The translations under genes and the position numbers were made by a program. Source: Margaritispora aquatica (Eukaryota > Ascomycota > Leotiomycetes > Helotiales > Discinellaceae). From it: a stretch of DNA of 64,000 nt. Of this stretch, positions 34,091-46,879 are shown piece after piece. The stretch covers positions 1,178,001 through 1,242,000 of the forward strand of contig VJWN01000009.1 in the NCBI GenBank assembly GCA_007644065.1. Reading direction: 5' to 3'. Position 1 is the stretch's first letter. Each line of letters starts with the position of its first letter. The notes under the pieces are model-generated. The model worked only from the letters and a program-made list of their open reading frames with translations. It had not been told where the DNA came from and made no database searches.

Positions 34091-34474
34091 CAGAGTATCT
34101 AATATCAGATGCTTGTCATGATGTGTAACAAAGTTCTGTATATACTGTACATTATAGGCGACAATGAATCTAATTTCTTGTTGTATGGTTGTATCTATGG
34201 CTCTCTACTATAAATTTTATCAAAGCCATGTATCACAGTATCGCAGGAAGTGCACCAGTGTATAAAGTGGTACTTATAATCACCTTTGAAATTTACTGAA
34301 GGGTTTTCTGTGAACACGAGCATGCATAATTGATGTGAAAACGTGCTTTGTGTCTTGAAATGCTATGAATTCAATAGCGAAGGACATGACTGTCCAATTC
34401 TAGATAAGGTATTACACTTTTTCACCACCTTAGACGCCGCGCTATGCAAAGTACCAGAGTTTCTTGCCTATCAA
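34091..34474. other. Convergent intergenic region, Tim17-family / rrp5
   Basis: 384 bases holding two 3' UTRs, AT-rich. Nothing else seen. Confidence 0.55.
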
Positions 34475-37400
34475 TCATTCTTCACCGCCGACCTTCTTCG
34501 AAGCACTCCGCACCCACTCCTCAGCCTTCGCCTTTACCTTCTCGAGCGTCTTCTTGTCTCCGTGGATCTCTTCCCACTCGCTCCATCTACGGAACCATGC
34601 CTTGGCACCCTTTGGCTTAAGACCCTTGACCTTGACCACACGCTCAAATACACCACGGATGATGTCTTTATCACCTTGTTGAATCTCCAAATCCAATAGC
34701 TGATTCCAGATATCGAGTCTCTTAGGGAACGTGTTAAGAACACCCTCAAACATAGTCCGTCCCCGCTCAGGAGAGCCGGATGGGGAGTGAAACTCCAAAG
34801 CAGCGAATTTGAGCGTCAATGCGAGGTGGGTGTGTGGCGGAAGAGATTGCGTTGCGCGAGGGAGGAGGGCATGGGCACGATCAGGAGCAGATAGGGTCGT
34901 ATGGAGGAAATGTGCATAGTTGTACCATACCTCAGGCGACTGTGAGAACTTTTTGATCATGACTTGGAAGAGACTGTCTGCTTTCTATTTTGATATTAGT
35001 AAGAACAATCAAGTATAGGTCTGGTAGAAACTTACGTCCTGCTTGCCAGATTGAATGTAGATACTAGTGAGCCTTTCATGAATCTCCTGTGCATCATTGT
35101 ATTGGCATGCTCGCTTGAAAACCTCTTCCAAGGTCTCCTCACTTCCATAAATACACTCCAAATTGAGCAATGCTACCCAGACGTTCATCTTCTCCGTCTC
35201 TTCGCGAATGTTGATGTTTTTAATCGCACGCTCAGCAACATCTCTGGCCTTCCCAAGTTCGCTCAGCTGCATCTGGAAAGCCATATATTGAATCCACAAT
35301 TCCGAGGAGTCTGGTTGTCCAAGAAGGAGTCGTTCGAAGTCGCTAACAGATTGTGGTCCATTTGCGTCAAGGTCTCCAGTTCGGTCAATCTTGATTTCGG
35401 CCTTTCTCCGCTTCTTCTTCTTCGACTCCTTCGCATCGTCACCAGACGCAACTTCGGAGTCGTTTTCATCTTCATCCAAGACGTTTGCGGACCAATCAAA
35501 CCCACCAGCACTCAGACCAGGCACATCGTGAGCTTCCGCATCAACCATCTCCACATCAGACCCATCCTCGTCTTGGTCAGCAGCGCTCGCTATACTTTGG
35601 ATATCGTCCAAGTCAATTCCACCATCATCCTCGTCTCCGTCTTCGACATCATCAGAGTCGTCTCCGATCTTGACACCTTGCATGATGCTGTCATCGTCAC
35701 TCTCTTCCTCTGATTCAGCACCTTCCTCAAAATATGAGGCCTTTAATCCAAACGAGACACGTTTTTTCTCAGCGTCAAGCTTCAAGATGATAGCCTTCAC
35801 ACTATCGCCCTCTTCATAAAGTTTCTTGACATCATGAACCCGTTTCTCTGCCATTTCGCTTTTGTGACAGAGACCACTAACGTTTTGAGAGCTGTCGATG
35901 ACAATGAAAACACCAAAGTCCTCAACCTTTCGGATTTTGCCTGTTACGATCTGTCCAACTTTGAGATCGTTGAACGTGATCGGAGCAACATAGTTCTTAT
36001 CCAAAATGGATGCCTTCAAACTCATCTGGACATGACCAAGAGCTGCATCCACAGAAGTAATTTTGCCCTTGACTAGCTGATCAATCTCGTATTCTGCCTT
36101 CCAGTCTTTGATATAAGAGTCTGATAAATCAGCAACCCGCACCCAAGCAACAACGTTGCCACCAAGGTTTACGAATAGGCCTCTGTCAGTAACACTCTTA
36201 ATGAAGCCGCGAACAACATCATTGGTCTTTATTTGAGATACGGAGGAGATTTCCGCATCCTCAACAGGCAAGGATGAATTCAGCACTCTCGAAGGACGAG
36301 TCGACAAACGAAGTCTCTTGTTTGATGTGTCAATGTCTGCTACACAAACCCGTACAATGTCGTTCTTCTTGTATTTGGTGGGATCTGCCTGGGAAAAGTC
36401 GTCAACAAGATCAGTGAGATGAATAGGAGCAGATAAGTTTTCTCCAAGTTGGACCATAACCTGCCGTTCATTTGCCTTGGTAACCTTTCCGGCAATGACC
36501 ATGCCTTTGCTGAGATTCTGGAATGTTAAAGGCTCCGTTGACTTGGCTGAACGAGCTGATAGATCTAAGCGGTTGGTTTTGACGTCTACTTTGGTTACGT
36601 GTACTCTGATGGCTGATCCTATTGGGAAGTTTGTCTCTATATCTTTCAACAGGGATACATCATCAGATACTTCTAATGTACTAATTCGTCCTCGTACATT
36701 TGGTGAAAGATTGACCCATAGACAGTCCTCGCCGACGTTATTAACAAAAGCAAGCCATGATGAGCCGACCTTGACCTTTTCGATAGTGAGAGGCTCTTGG
36801 TTTGTTTCTGTCTGGTCACTTGGTTTTGCTGAGAGCTCAAAGACTAGTGTTTTACCAGCGCGGTGGCTTATAGGCAAGAACCTGTGGTTTCGAGCGTCAT
36901 GGATTCCGAGAACGCGAACATTGACGATCTGCTTTGAGGAAAAAGTATTCAGTGGTCTTTTACGGTCTTTGATCTCGTCCCACGTATCGAAGACTTGGGA
37001 TACATCAATACGACCTTGAATGTTCTCAGCAAGTTGAACGTTAATTTGAGTGTCCTTGACAGAAGCAATTCGTGCCTTTGTCAACTTTCCTAGGGAGAAA
37101 TCATCTATGGTCGAAATTGAATCATCTACAGGATTGATGACTGGCTGATCAGTACCAACAGATAAAGTGATTTTAGAAGTAGAATCCTTCTTAATCTTGG
37201 ATGGATCCATTGAGAGGAGGAATCGCCCTTGTGCGGCGTCTACGGAGATTACTGTTGCTTCCACTGTCTGGAATTTCTTCATCCCAAAGTCTGGTAAACT
37301 GACAGCATCGCTTGACAGATGGTTTTTTGGAAGCAAACCGGTAAGTCCTCCACCAAATTGGACAAAGACAGCGGTTTGTGTGATGTTCTTCACAAAGCCA

Positions 37401-39936
37401 TGTACCAATTTATTCTCCTTGACATCTTCAAACCTCCTTAGCAGAACTTTGTCTTTCGCATCCTTTACTAGGCTTGGCTTATTGGTTAGGACAATAAGAC
37501 GCTTCTCCTCGACGATTTCGAGTATGGCAAGTTCTGTCAGGGTTTGTCCGACTCTGATCTTCTTCAGGGAAAACAAGGATTTGGAGGACGGAGTTTCGGT
37601 CAAGTGGCCAACTGGAAGAACGGCTCGAAGACCACGTCCTTCAAGTTCCACAGAAATGTCGTCAGCTGACTTCTCTGTAACAGTGGCAGAAACAATATCG
37701 CCAATGTTGAGTTTCTTGAATGCTGATTCCTGAGCACTTCCAAATACAGAGGGATCTTTGCACGAGACTGTCAATTTTCCCTCCTCTGGATCAACATTTA
37801 ACACATGAACATTGACCACCTGTCCAATCCGAAAATGCTGTGAAGGGTCTTGGATATATGCTTCACTCATCTCAGCCACCGGCAAAAACCCACGCACGTT
37901 GCCGTAAAATTGAACCACAGCACCATTTGGAAGCATGTTAACAATAGTACCGGGACTCTGCATTCCAACACTGATGTCGTCGTATGAAAGAAAAGGGGTG
38001 GCATCAGAATTGACCAAGCTCTTCTTTAAGGTCAAACGGATGTGGCGTTTGCCAGGGTCAGTCGACAGCACACGAGCTGTGACAGTCATGCCCTCCTTGA
38101 ACTTTTTGTCTGGATGTAACAGATGTACATCAGACATGTGTGCTTCTGGGACCAATCCAGTGATGCCCTCAGCCAAATTGACTAATAAACCACCAACTCC
38201 TCTGGCGTTTATTACAATCTTTTCGACCTTGCCTTTCACTACTTCGCCGATAGTCAAATCCTCGATTCGTAAGAAAGGCTGCGCTATGATAGAAGGCTCC
38301 AAAGACACCAGATATACTCCATCCAAGGAATTGTAGCCAATGATTCTACCAGCATGTTTTGAGTCAACTTTGTAAGGCCCGGTCGTCTCCGAGAGCGTCT
38401 CGATCTTGCCATCCTTAACACGAGATATGTGGACAAATCCAAATACACCTTTCAGTCCAACGTCAACAAAAAGGCCAACGCCTGGCTCAACTTTTCGCAC
38501 AGTGACCTCGTCAACTACGGCGGATAGTGGCAAGAGGTCCAAAGGATTTTTCTTCTCTCCATCCTTGATCGCCGATTGGGGAGCGAATTCCATTATATGA
38601 TCCAAGAGTGACACTCCAAGTTTAGGTGGATCAGCCGTAGGGAAGTTACAGATTACTCTGCCTTTAACTTTGGATCCAATCTTATATTTCTTTTCCAAAT
38701 CCTTTCCTCCTGCTCCCGCACCTGAGTGCATCAAGTCTGCAGTTACATCCAGCATGCCCATGAGCTTTCCCGCAATTCCCCTTGCAGTAATTTCTGTAAC
38801 CAATATTTCAACAGCACTTCCTGGTAAGAAAGAGTCCACAGTCGGAGCATCAGAGAGATAATTAGGTTTTTTCGAATTCCCAATCTTCTGTGCATCGGCC
38901 GTCAACTTCACAATCTTTCCGTTGGAACTAAGGCCAGTGACCATGCAGAAGAAAATAGCACCTTCTTGAACAGTAGAGAGATCAATCCCGTGTCCAAGTT
39001 CCTTGGAAGACATGAACCCTCGCATCTCAGTCCCAGACAATCCGATATCCATGATGATACCATGATCTTCCACACTGATCACTGAGGCCATGAGGGTGCT
39101 ATTCACAATAACATTTTCTGGCACTACAGTGATGTTGGACTGCTGAGGCTTTAAGGAAAGTTCGATTCGTCTCTTGCCCTTCACAGCACTTGTTGAATCG
39201 ACATCATCACTGGTAGAGACAACATAAGCACGAAGGTACTGTCCAATTTTGAATAGCTTCTCCAAATCGACATCATCCTCGTCGTCGACATCCCCTTCAA
39301 TGGCAGCAATTGCCTCGATCCTCTTATTCAATTTTTCGGATATCGATGTTATGGGGACGTATCCAGTAAGATTATTGGGCAATGATAATGCAATGTCATG
39401 GTCATTGATTTGAGACACTTGCCCTAATACTAAAGAACCTGCAACAATACGCTTATAAAGTCAGCATAGATGCGCCATATCAAGTAGAGTATTAAGCATC
39501 CTACCTTGTAACTCAAACCCTCAATTTTGATCGTCTCCTCCTCCTCGGGCTCCTCTGCGTTTGCTTTACCCTTCGACTTAGATTTTGGCTTGTGCTTCTT
39601 TTTGGTCGCCGCTTGCTCATCCCCGCCCTCAGCACCAACATTGGAAAGTGTTGCGCCGGACTCGAATAACACATCTCGAGTCGCTTCGATTTGGATTTGT
39701 TTGTGCTCCAAGGGTGTCAATACGCTAGCACCTCCTCTTGGAAAAGCTACTTCCTCATCTCGTGGTTTCGATAGTTTGGGCACTGCTGGTACTCTTGGTC
39801 CAGAGCTTTTCTCTTTCTCTTTCTCTTCCGGCCTAGGTCGTTTTGATGGTCGGTCATCTGTGCTAAAACCCTTCTTTGCTCTCGCAAAACTTTCGTTGGT
39901 AGGACCAGTCTTCCGTTTCTTATCAATTGGCGCCAT
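34475..39936 (-). CDS. rrp5: Rrp5: S1/HAT-repeat rRNA biogenesis factor
   Basis: Exons on the minus strand: 39936-39505, 39451-35036 and 34984-34475, giving 1785 aa, similar to yeast Rrp5. Intron 1 (53 nt) is spliced so that GLSYK joins RIVAGSLVLGQV, the family's first S1 domain. Intron 2 is 51 nt. The basic N-terminal ~145 residues precede about a dozen tandem S1 RNA-binding repeats, each with a G-x-V-x-x-V core, for example IGEVVKGKVEKIV, VRGFIKSVTDRGLFVNLGG and VGQIVTGKIRKVEDFGVFI. A strongly acidic linker (about 1380-1470) and C-terminal HAT/TPR-like helices (DFERLLLGQPDSSELWIQYMA onward) complete the architecture. Role: nucleolar factor needed for both 18S and 5.8S/25S rRNA processing; the S1 array contacts pre-rRNA and the HAT module the SSU processome. 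Divergent from the YML020W-like gene. Confidence 0.96.
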
Positions 39937-40653
39937 TGTCGAAATGGTTGTGCTGGTTGGTGAAAATAAAGCTAGACCTTGGGAAACGGTTCTCAAAAAT
40001 TGTCCTGCATTTTCGAACTTTTTTTTACGGAGGTCAGGATGTGCAACCACGCAAGGCTGAGGTGGGTTGCAGCTAAGGAACTTACCACATTGAGCGCCAC
40101 CATTTATTTGCCTTGAAAGACACCTTTGCCGATAGGTACCTTAGGATCATGATCTTATTGCTTACAGAAAATATTACCATACTTTCATTGTAAATTCGGT
40201 ATATTGTAATCTTTTGAGACTGTCTATACCTGTTTTCTTTTCATATCACCCACTTTGACGTAGAAATCTAAGTGTCATCCGCGAACATTTTATTGCCACC
40301 CAAAGCACTAGCACAATCACAAGACCTGGATACTAACTTTGTGGAATCTCAACTCCTCTCGAAGTCATGGTCTTGCTGGTATAACTTCATGGAAAGAGGT
40401 GTCGCTTTTCGTCAGATCTCTAATTTGGTTGGGATTGTTGCGTAAGGTACCCTACCTTATTCAACAGACCTGACAATCGTTATCGAACCGGTTCCCTCGA
40501 GACAGTCCGTGCATCGTGACATCAGGCTGCCAAGTCACAAAGAGAGACACTTCACCAGCCTTCTTGCTTGAACGCAGTTGATATTCAGCGATACAGTACT
40601 ACAGCACAAGTAGTTGCGTAGATCCGAGTCACAGCTGCAACTCTTCAATTTCC
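39937..40653. promoter_or_regulatory. Divergent promoter region, rrp5 / YML020W-like
   Basis: 717 bases between divergent start codons. It holds GATAGGTACCTTAGG near 40132-40145 and AAGGTACCCTACCTT near 40444-40459, palindromic GGTACC-centred motifs that recur elsewhere in the window. Their function is not known to me. Confidence 0.45.
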
Positions 40654-43584
40654 ATGGGCCCAGTACGCAAAAAGTCGCGAACAGAGCCACCAAGTGTGGA
40701 CAAGGGCGCTAAAGCTCCATCTGGAGCAAGCACATCGAAGGCTACTAATCCCGCAGACTTCACGACTGATGGCCAAACCAGTATCGAGGCTCCAGCTGAG
40801 GATGGCTCTCCGCGTGTGAAAACTTCGGAGTCTCCAGCTGGCTCAATAAAGCAAGTCGGTTACCTTTTGAAGTTCACCGCCACAATTGTACCATTCTCAG
40901 TCAACGCATCTGCTAATGTCAGTTCCAGATCAAAAACAAATCTTCCTGGTATGGCTCATGGCCACGAAAATCCACCGCTTCAACTTCCGTAGCCAGAAAG
41001 ACTGTATTAGCAGATAAAGCAACAAGCGCCTCACCAGATTTGAGCCGATTCGAACCACCAAAGAAGACTGTCCAGGCAAGAGCTTCCAGGCCACCATTCA
41101 TGAACGTTGGCAAAAGTAGAGAAACTATAGACGTTTCTATGGGGGGAACTTTGGAGGAAGAGAACGAGGAGGATGAAAGTCATGCTAGGTCTGAAGCAGG
41201 AAATAATCAGGATGTATCTCAGGATGTATCTCAGGATGTATCTCAGGATGTACCTCAGGATGTACCTCAAGAAGACAGCGCAATGGAGGATCCATCCGAA
41301 ACAGTTGTTGAGAGTGTCGCCGAGTGCTCTAACGACATGCCTCTAGATACTAGACCACTCCAGCCTGCAACTTCCTCGGGATGGTTCGGTGGATGGCTGA
41401 GTAGGCCACCGGTACAAACCTCAGAAAAACCTCCTGAAAGTACTCCAAACGACAAGGTAGCCGATATCGCAAACATACTGGAAGAGCAACCCAAACATCT
41501 GGAAGAGCAGCCAAAGCCACTGGAAGAACAGCCAAAGCCCATTGAGCCACCGGCTGCAGCACCTGAAGATACAACCAAAGAGGATGGAAAATTGATAGAA
41601 GAGCCAAAGGCTGCTTCATCCTGGTTTGGATTCTGGTCTACACCTGCGTCCTCGTCGGCTGGAGAGGCACCAATGGAGCAAATACCTGTCAAGGTTGCTA
41701 ATGATATCGTCATGGGCGATGCACCTTCTTTGGAGGAACCAGTTCAAGAAGCTGTCCCTGTTGCTCCAGCATCTGGCTCAAGCTGGGCATTTTGGTCCAC
41801 CGAACCAACCAAAAAGATGAAAGAGACAGTGAAGCAAACCGAGGAAGGTCAGCTGGCCGTAGCAGGAGAAGAATCTCAGAATCACCCAGCTCCAGCCAAG
41901 ACTACAACTGTCAAGGATAACAAAAAAGGCAAATCTGTAAAAAGGGTGCGGCCCGTTTCAGTTGACGTCGATGATATTGGACAGAATGCTACTAGCTCTG
42001 GGGTCTCAACTCCTAAAACTCCTATAAGTTCTAGTAACATACCCTTGAAAGCATCGCCGCCAAATCTTCTCATTCCGTCGGTGAGAAGCACTTACAAATT
42101 AGCCGAGAGTCCTGGTATATTGCAACAAATAGCTCGCTTAATACGTCATAGTCAACAGCGTCCTGCAAAGCATGTCTTCTTGGTTCAAGAGCCCCCCAAA
42201 ATCAAAAAAGCTCTTGCTATTGGAATTCATGGGCTCTTCCCAGCTGCCATACTGCGGACTGTCATAGGACAACCAACAGGAACATCAATTCGGTTTGCAA
42301 ATCATGCGGCTGAAGCTATCCGTCGTTGGACTGATAAGAATGGATCGCCAGATTGCGAGATAGAGAAGGTTGCGCTTGAGGGTGAAGGTCGAATCGGTGA
42401 ACGTGTCGATAATCTCTGGAAGCTGCTGCTAAACTGGATCGATCATGTCCGTCAGGCTGACTTCATTCTTATTGCATGCCATTCACAAGGCGTTCCGGTG
42501 GCTATAATGCTTATTGCCAAACTCATAGAGTTTGGAGTGGTTTCCACAGGAAGAATGGGAGTTTGTGCAATGGGTGAGTTCATTTCATATTTTGTACAAT
42601 ACCCTTCAGATCTACATCTATATTTCCGAATTTGGGTCTTTACTTCCAAATATTTTTGTAGTTGCATATGATATCTTACCTTATCATTCTGATGTTTCCA
42701 ATAATCGTGTTATTGTTTAGGCTTTACTGCGAACGAAACATCGCTAACTGCTTTCCATAGCCGGGGTCTCCTTGGGTCCTTTTGCAGACTACAAATCGAA
42801 GCTTTTTAGTGGTTCAGCAGGTGAACTTTTCGAATTTGCTAATCCTGAGAGTAATGTGTCAAAACGCTACGAGGATTCGCTTCGAGTCGCAATGCATTAT
42901 GGCGTGAGGGTCATGTACTGTGGCTCTATCGATGATCAACTTGTCTCTATGGAGGTAGGTACGCCCAAGAATATCTATCGCACATGATAACTGATTTCAC
43001 AGTCTGCGACTTTTGCTCCCGCCAGCCATCCCTACATATATCGAAGTGTATTCGTTGATGGTCGTATTCATGCTCCTGATTTGTAAGATAGATTCTTCCA
43101 TTTCTACATCTTTTATTAATATTCTATCAGTCTTTCTCACCTAGTGGGATTCGCATTGAAACTTCGCAACCTTGGCGTCCCTGACCATGGCCTCATCAGA
43201 GAATTGTCGGCTCCGCTAGCTGGAAGCCTGTACACTGGGGAGGGGCATTCAAGATTATACGATGATGGAAGGGTCTATGAGTAAGAACAGTTTCCCTTAC
43301 TAATGACAATCGCTAATTTGTCTAGCCTTGCCATCGAATTTGCTCTTGAGACGACGTCGGTGGGAGATGTACCCCTAATGTTGAAGAAGTACGAAATTGC
43401 AACAAATTCAAATCCGTATCTCCTCCCATGGATCATGAGAGGCTTGTTAGAAGAAGACTTTGTAAAGACGGCGCTAGATCAAGAGACGACAGAACTGTTG
43501 AAGCAATTTGACGACTGGAAACCGGCGACGAAGGTGCTGAAAGATGTGAAATATAGACTGGAGGCCGTAAGGTCTAAATTATGA
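40654..43584 (+). CDS. YML020W-like alpha/beta-hydrolase-fold protein
   Basis: Exons: 40654-40854, 40929-42573, 42761-42954, 43003-43082, 43131-43280 and 43326-43584, giving 842 aa, with all phases matching. The N-terminal half is disordered and punctuated by aromatic boxes KSSWYGSWPRKS, SGWFGGWLSR, SSWFGFWST and SSWAFWST. It also contains two tandem-repeat tracts, QDVS/QDVP and LEEQPKP. The C-terminal half (from about 465) has the hydrolase-like features IGIHGLFPAAILRTVIGQPTG, a nucleophile-elbow-like ACHSQGVPVAIML, and GVSLGPF. The elbow reads C-H-S-Q-G rather than the usual G-x-S-x-G. The pattern matches the fungal family of yeast YML020W, whose function is not established. The first intron donor (GTCGGT) is weak. 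Confidence 0.82.
41208..41269 (+). repeat. Coding 12-bp tandem repeat (Gln-Asp-Val-Ser/Pro)
   Basis: Five near-identical 12-base units (CAGGATGTATCT, later CAGGATGTACCT) encode QDVS-QDVS-QDVS-QDVP-QDVP within the disordered region of the YML020W-like protein. Unit length is a multiple of three, so copy-number change would keep frame. Confidence 0.95.
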
Positions 43585-44345
43585 AATGAAATGTAAAAAT
43601 CTGGAATATGAAATCTGGATTTGAAGAATAGCGATTGGCGCTTGGGAGCAGGATTTGGGATATGCATGGATGGTACAGGACAATAGCGCATTGTCCTTTT
43701 GGCGTTAATATCTAGATTGCTTTACTGGAGGCTGAATGATACCCGCACATATTAAAATTCACAGATGTGAATAAGCGTCCATTTATTGTCAAAAATTTAT
43801 ATATCTAAGGTACCTTAGGGACTTCCCTAATGAAACTAGGTAGGTAAGTAAGATAAGCCACCAAACCATCACATGACTCAAGGGCTGTGCGCCAAGGTTT
43901 AGCCCCCACTTGGGGAAGGAACAAATCTGGAAGCCGACTAGTTTCATGCAACGCGAAGGCAAACTGTAAGGCTGCGATTGCCATCTTTGGATTCTGGTTG
44001 TCTACCCACCGTAAATACAAAATCACCTGCATCTCCTTGTTGACCTCGACCACTTCCATTTATTCGACCATAGACTAACAAGTCTTTTAATCCACACAAT
44101 CTTTTGGCAGATACGAGTGTCTTGAGTATTCCATAATATCCGAAATAATCAGCATTCATACATACAGTTGCGAATACTTTCATTTTTAGCTGCCGAGTAG
44201 CCCACCCCCCGCCTCGGGACAAACAACCATACTACCTACCAGCGGACCAAACATAGTCAGCCGACTGAACGAATCAATATCTACCAGAGCCTCGAACACT
44301 TGCTTCTACTTGCTTGCTTTGTGGCCTGTCTGCTAAACCGTCAAG
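43585..44345. promoter_or_regulatory. Intergenic region and dot1 promoter
   Basis: 761 bases between tandem genes, so it holds the end of the YML020W-like gene and the dot1 promoter. A perfect 14-base palindrome CTAAGGTACCTTAG lies at 43805-43818, followed by ACTAGGTAGGTAAG. No gene supported. Confidence 0.45.
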
Positions 44346-45928
44346 ATGGACTGGATGCGACCGAAGAACAAGAATGGTATCCAGCCCACCACGCGCAAAC
44401 TAAAAACCGTCATTGTGGCCGAGGAGAAGAAGGCCGCGCCCCTTCTATCCAAGATCAAATACGACCAAGAGCGCGAGCGAAAGCGCACATCTTCTGCGCG
44501 ACCTTCGCCATCAACGTCGACGCCTCGAAGTTCCTACTCCCCTGCCGGCGATGCGCATGCGAATGAAAATGAAAATGGGAATGGGAATAAGAGAAAGCGC
44601 AAGATCCCGGAGAAGGAGCAATACCGACCCAGGGCTATGAGTTCGAGTCCGGAGACAGAGGGCGAGGCTGAAAAGCCAGTGGTCAAAGAAGAGGGAAACA
44701 AGAGGTTGAAGATTGGGGATCTGAATAGGAGGCTGAAGAGCAAAGTGGCGTTTGCAAATTCAAGTGATGATCGACAACGCTTTGATATGATACATGCTGC
44801 AGATATTGCTTCTCCTGCTCGAGCCGACAACCGCGAGGGATACCGAGAAGACATGGTGATCAAATTGCAATATCCTAGCAACTCGCCAAAAGAAAGGTAT
44901 GTATAATAAGATTTTATTGTTTAGTATATGGGCTAATAAGTGTCTCAAGATACGCCTTGCGATTCCGCAAAGACGAAATCAACCCCGCAGATGACATATT
45001 TGAAGTCGCAAGATTAATTCGTCAGGTCTACCTCACCCCTGAACAGGCGATACCATTCAACCCAAAGGATGGAATTCTGCGCCAACTTGAGAAAGCGAAG
45101 AATCTTCTCTCACATGACTGTAAGAGCGAGTTCTTGCAGAAGGGGTTTGAGCAAGCCGTATCTGCGTACAACACGGAATTGAGGAAGCTTGTAAAGAGTG
45201 GTGCGCTTGCTAAAAATCTCGACTCTATGCATCAATTGGATTTCGACATGGTTAAGCACATTATGAGACAAGTGTACGATCGCACTGTTGCCCCAGATGT
45301 CGACTCTCTCCGAGACTACAAGGCAGGCTCTGATAACGTATATGGAGAGCTCCTAACACCATTTGTCTCTCGGATTTTGACAAACGCAAACCTGAAATCT
45401 GACCAGGTATTTATCGATTTAGGCTCGGGAGTTGGTAACGTAGTTCTCCAGGCAGCACTACAATTTGGTTGTGAGAGCTGGGGTTGCGAAATGACCGAAA
45501 ATTCTTGCAATCTTGCAGAGAAGCAACGAAGAGAATTTGCTGCTCGATGCCAACTGTGGGGTATTCAAAGTGGTAAGGTTCATCTTGAGCGAGGAGACTT
45601 CCGGCAGAATCAAGCTATTCTAAAAAATCTGAAAAGAGCCGATGTTATTCTGGTCAACAATGAAGTCTTCTCAACAGAGCTCAATCGGAACTTGATCGAT
45701 CTCTTTTTGGATTTAAAGGATGGCTGCCAGATCATATCTCTAAAGTCGTTTGTGGATCCTGGCCATCAGATCACCATGCGTAATATTGATGATCCAGCCA
45801 ACCATCTCATAGTCAAGACTGATCACTACTATTCGAACGAGGTCAGCTGGACCGATGGTGGAGGCAAATATTTCGTAGCCACGAAAGACAGTAGCCGAGT
45901 ACAAAAATTCTTCGAGCGGAATCGCTAG
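44346..45928 (+). CDS. dot1: Dot1 histone H3-K79 methyltransferase
   Basis: Two exons, 44346-44896 and 44950-45928, giving 509 aa. The 53-nt intron has a GTATGT donor and a GGCTAATAA branch, and joins SPKER to YALRFRKDE in frame. The N-terminal ~150 residues are basic and disordered (KIKYDQERERKR, GNKRKRKIPEKE) as in fungal Dot1, where this part binds nucleosomal DNA. The catalytic core has the D1 loop VYGELLTPFVSRIL, AdoMet motif I DLGSGVGNVVLQAA (about 340), the acidic motif CESWGCEMTENS and the NNEVFSTELNRNL loop. Family role: non-SET methylation of H3K79, affecting silencing, checkpoint signalling and recombination; in yeast it depends on H2B ubiquitylation. Convergent with atg16, 200 bases away. 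Confidence 0.97.
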
Positions 45929-46128
45929 ATATTGGATATTATGTCCTGTTTATTGGATGATCATTAGAAATTGCATTCGCATAGCGTGGCCGTTGGAAAT
46001 GTTTGCAGCGGCATCAAGCATAGTATAGATAGACAGAGAAGGCGTGTAGCAAGATAGATGTAACGTACTGTTGATACCAGAGGTCTACTCACAAGGTAGA
46101 TCTCAAGCGAATATAGATGATGATTCTC

Positions 46129-46879
46129 TTACTTTCCGTTGGGACCGTGAAGCCTCTTATTCATCTCCTCGGCTTCTTGACCTTTGCTGGCCATCCATCG
46201 ATCAATGAGATCCTTGTTTTCGGTCTTGAGTTGGTTGACTCTCTGCTCAGACATGTTGAGCTCTAAGTTAAACGATACCACTTCATCATGCAAATCCTTA
46301 CAACGTCAGCACTACCGCATACCAAGTGACAAAGGCAACGCACATCCAGCAGCTTCGCCTTCCCTCTCAACTCTTCGTCCCGATCTTTTAGCTTCTGAAC
46401 TAGGTACGCCCGCTCCCTCGACAAGTCCCCAATGGCTTTGCTGTCTACTTGTCGCTGTGCGCGTAGCTGCCGTAACTCTGTCTCTGCGGTCTTGACGCGG
46501 ATTTGTAGTTGGCCATTCGCACGCACCGTTTCCGCAAGGTCGGCGCGCAGTTGTTTGGTAATTGTGTCATTGGTAGTCTCATCATTGACAACAGGAGCCG
46601 GGGTACGAGCTCTGAATATAGATGGTGCGGGGGAAGGTGACGGAGAGGGATGTCCTGGCGTCTCATTTCGAGCTGCTTTCTCGGCTTCGAGCGCTACTGT
46701 CTTCTCCAAGAGCGTAGTGACTTGTTTCCCTATTAGCAAACGTCTGTGGAAACAGCATAGAAGAGGGAACAGATACAGGCAGCGATCAAGTCATCATCAA
46801 TCCTGTTGTACGAAGCCTTCTCTTTCTCGTCCCGTTCCTGCAGTGCCTGAAGGTATTCGTCACGCCAGGTGGTGGTCAT
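46129..46879 (-). CDS. atg16: Autophagy protein Atg16
   Basis: Three exons on the minus strand, 46879-46777, 46729-46344 and 46296-46129, give 218 aa. Both introns are 47 nt and phases agree. The N-terminus WRDEYLQALQERDEKEKASYNRID is the Atg5-binding helix, and a coiled coil (about 90-200) provides dimerisation. The C-terminus reads ENKDLIDRWMASKGQEAEEMNK, a fungal Atg16 signature. No WD40 propeller is present, as usual for fungi. Role: forms the Atg12-Atg5-Atg16 complex that lipidates Atg8 at the phagophore. The exon 1/2 join is the least certain because the first intron's only CTAAT lies very near its acceptor. Divergent from ypt7, sharing a 623-base region. Confidence 0.93.
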
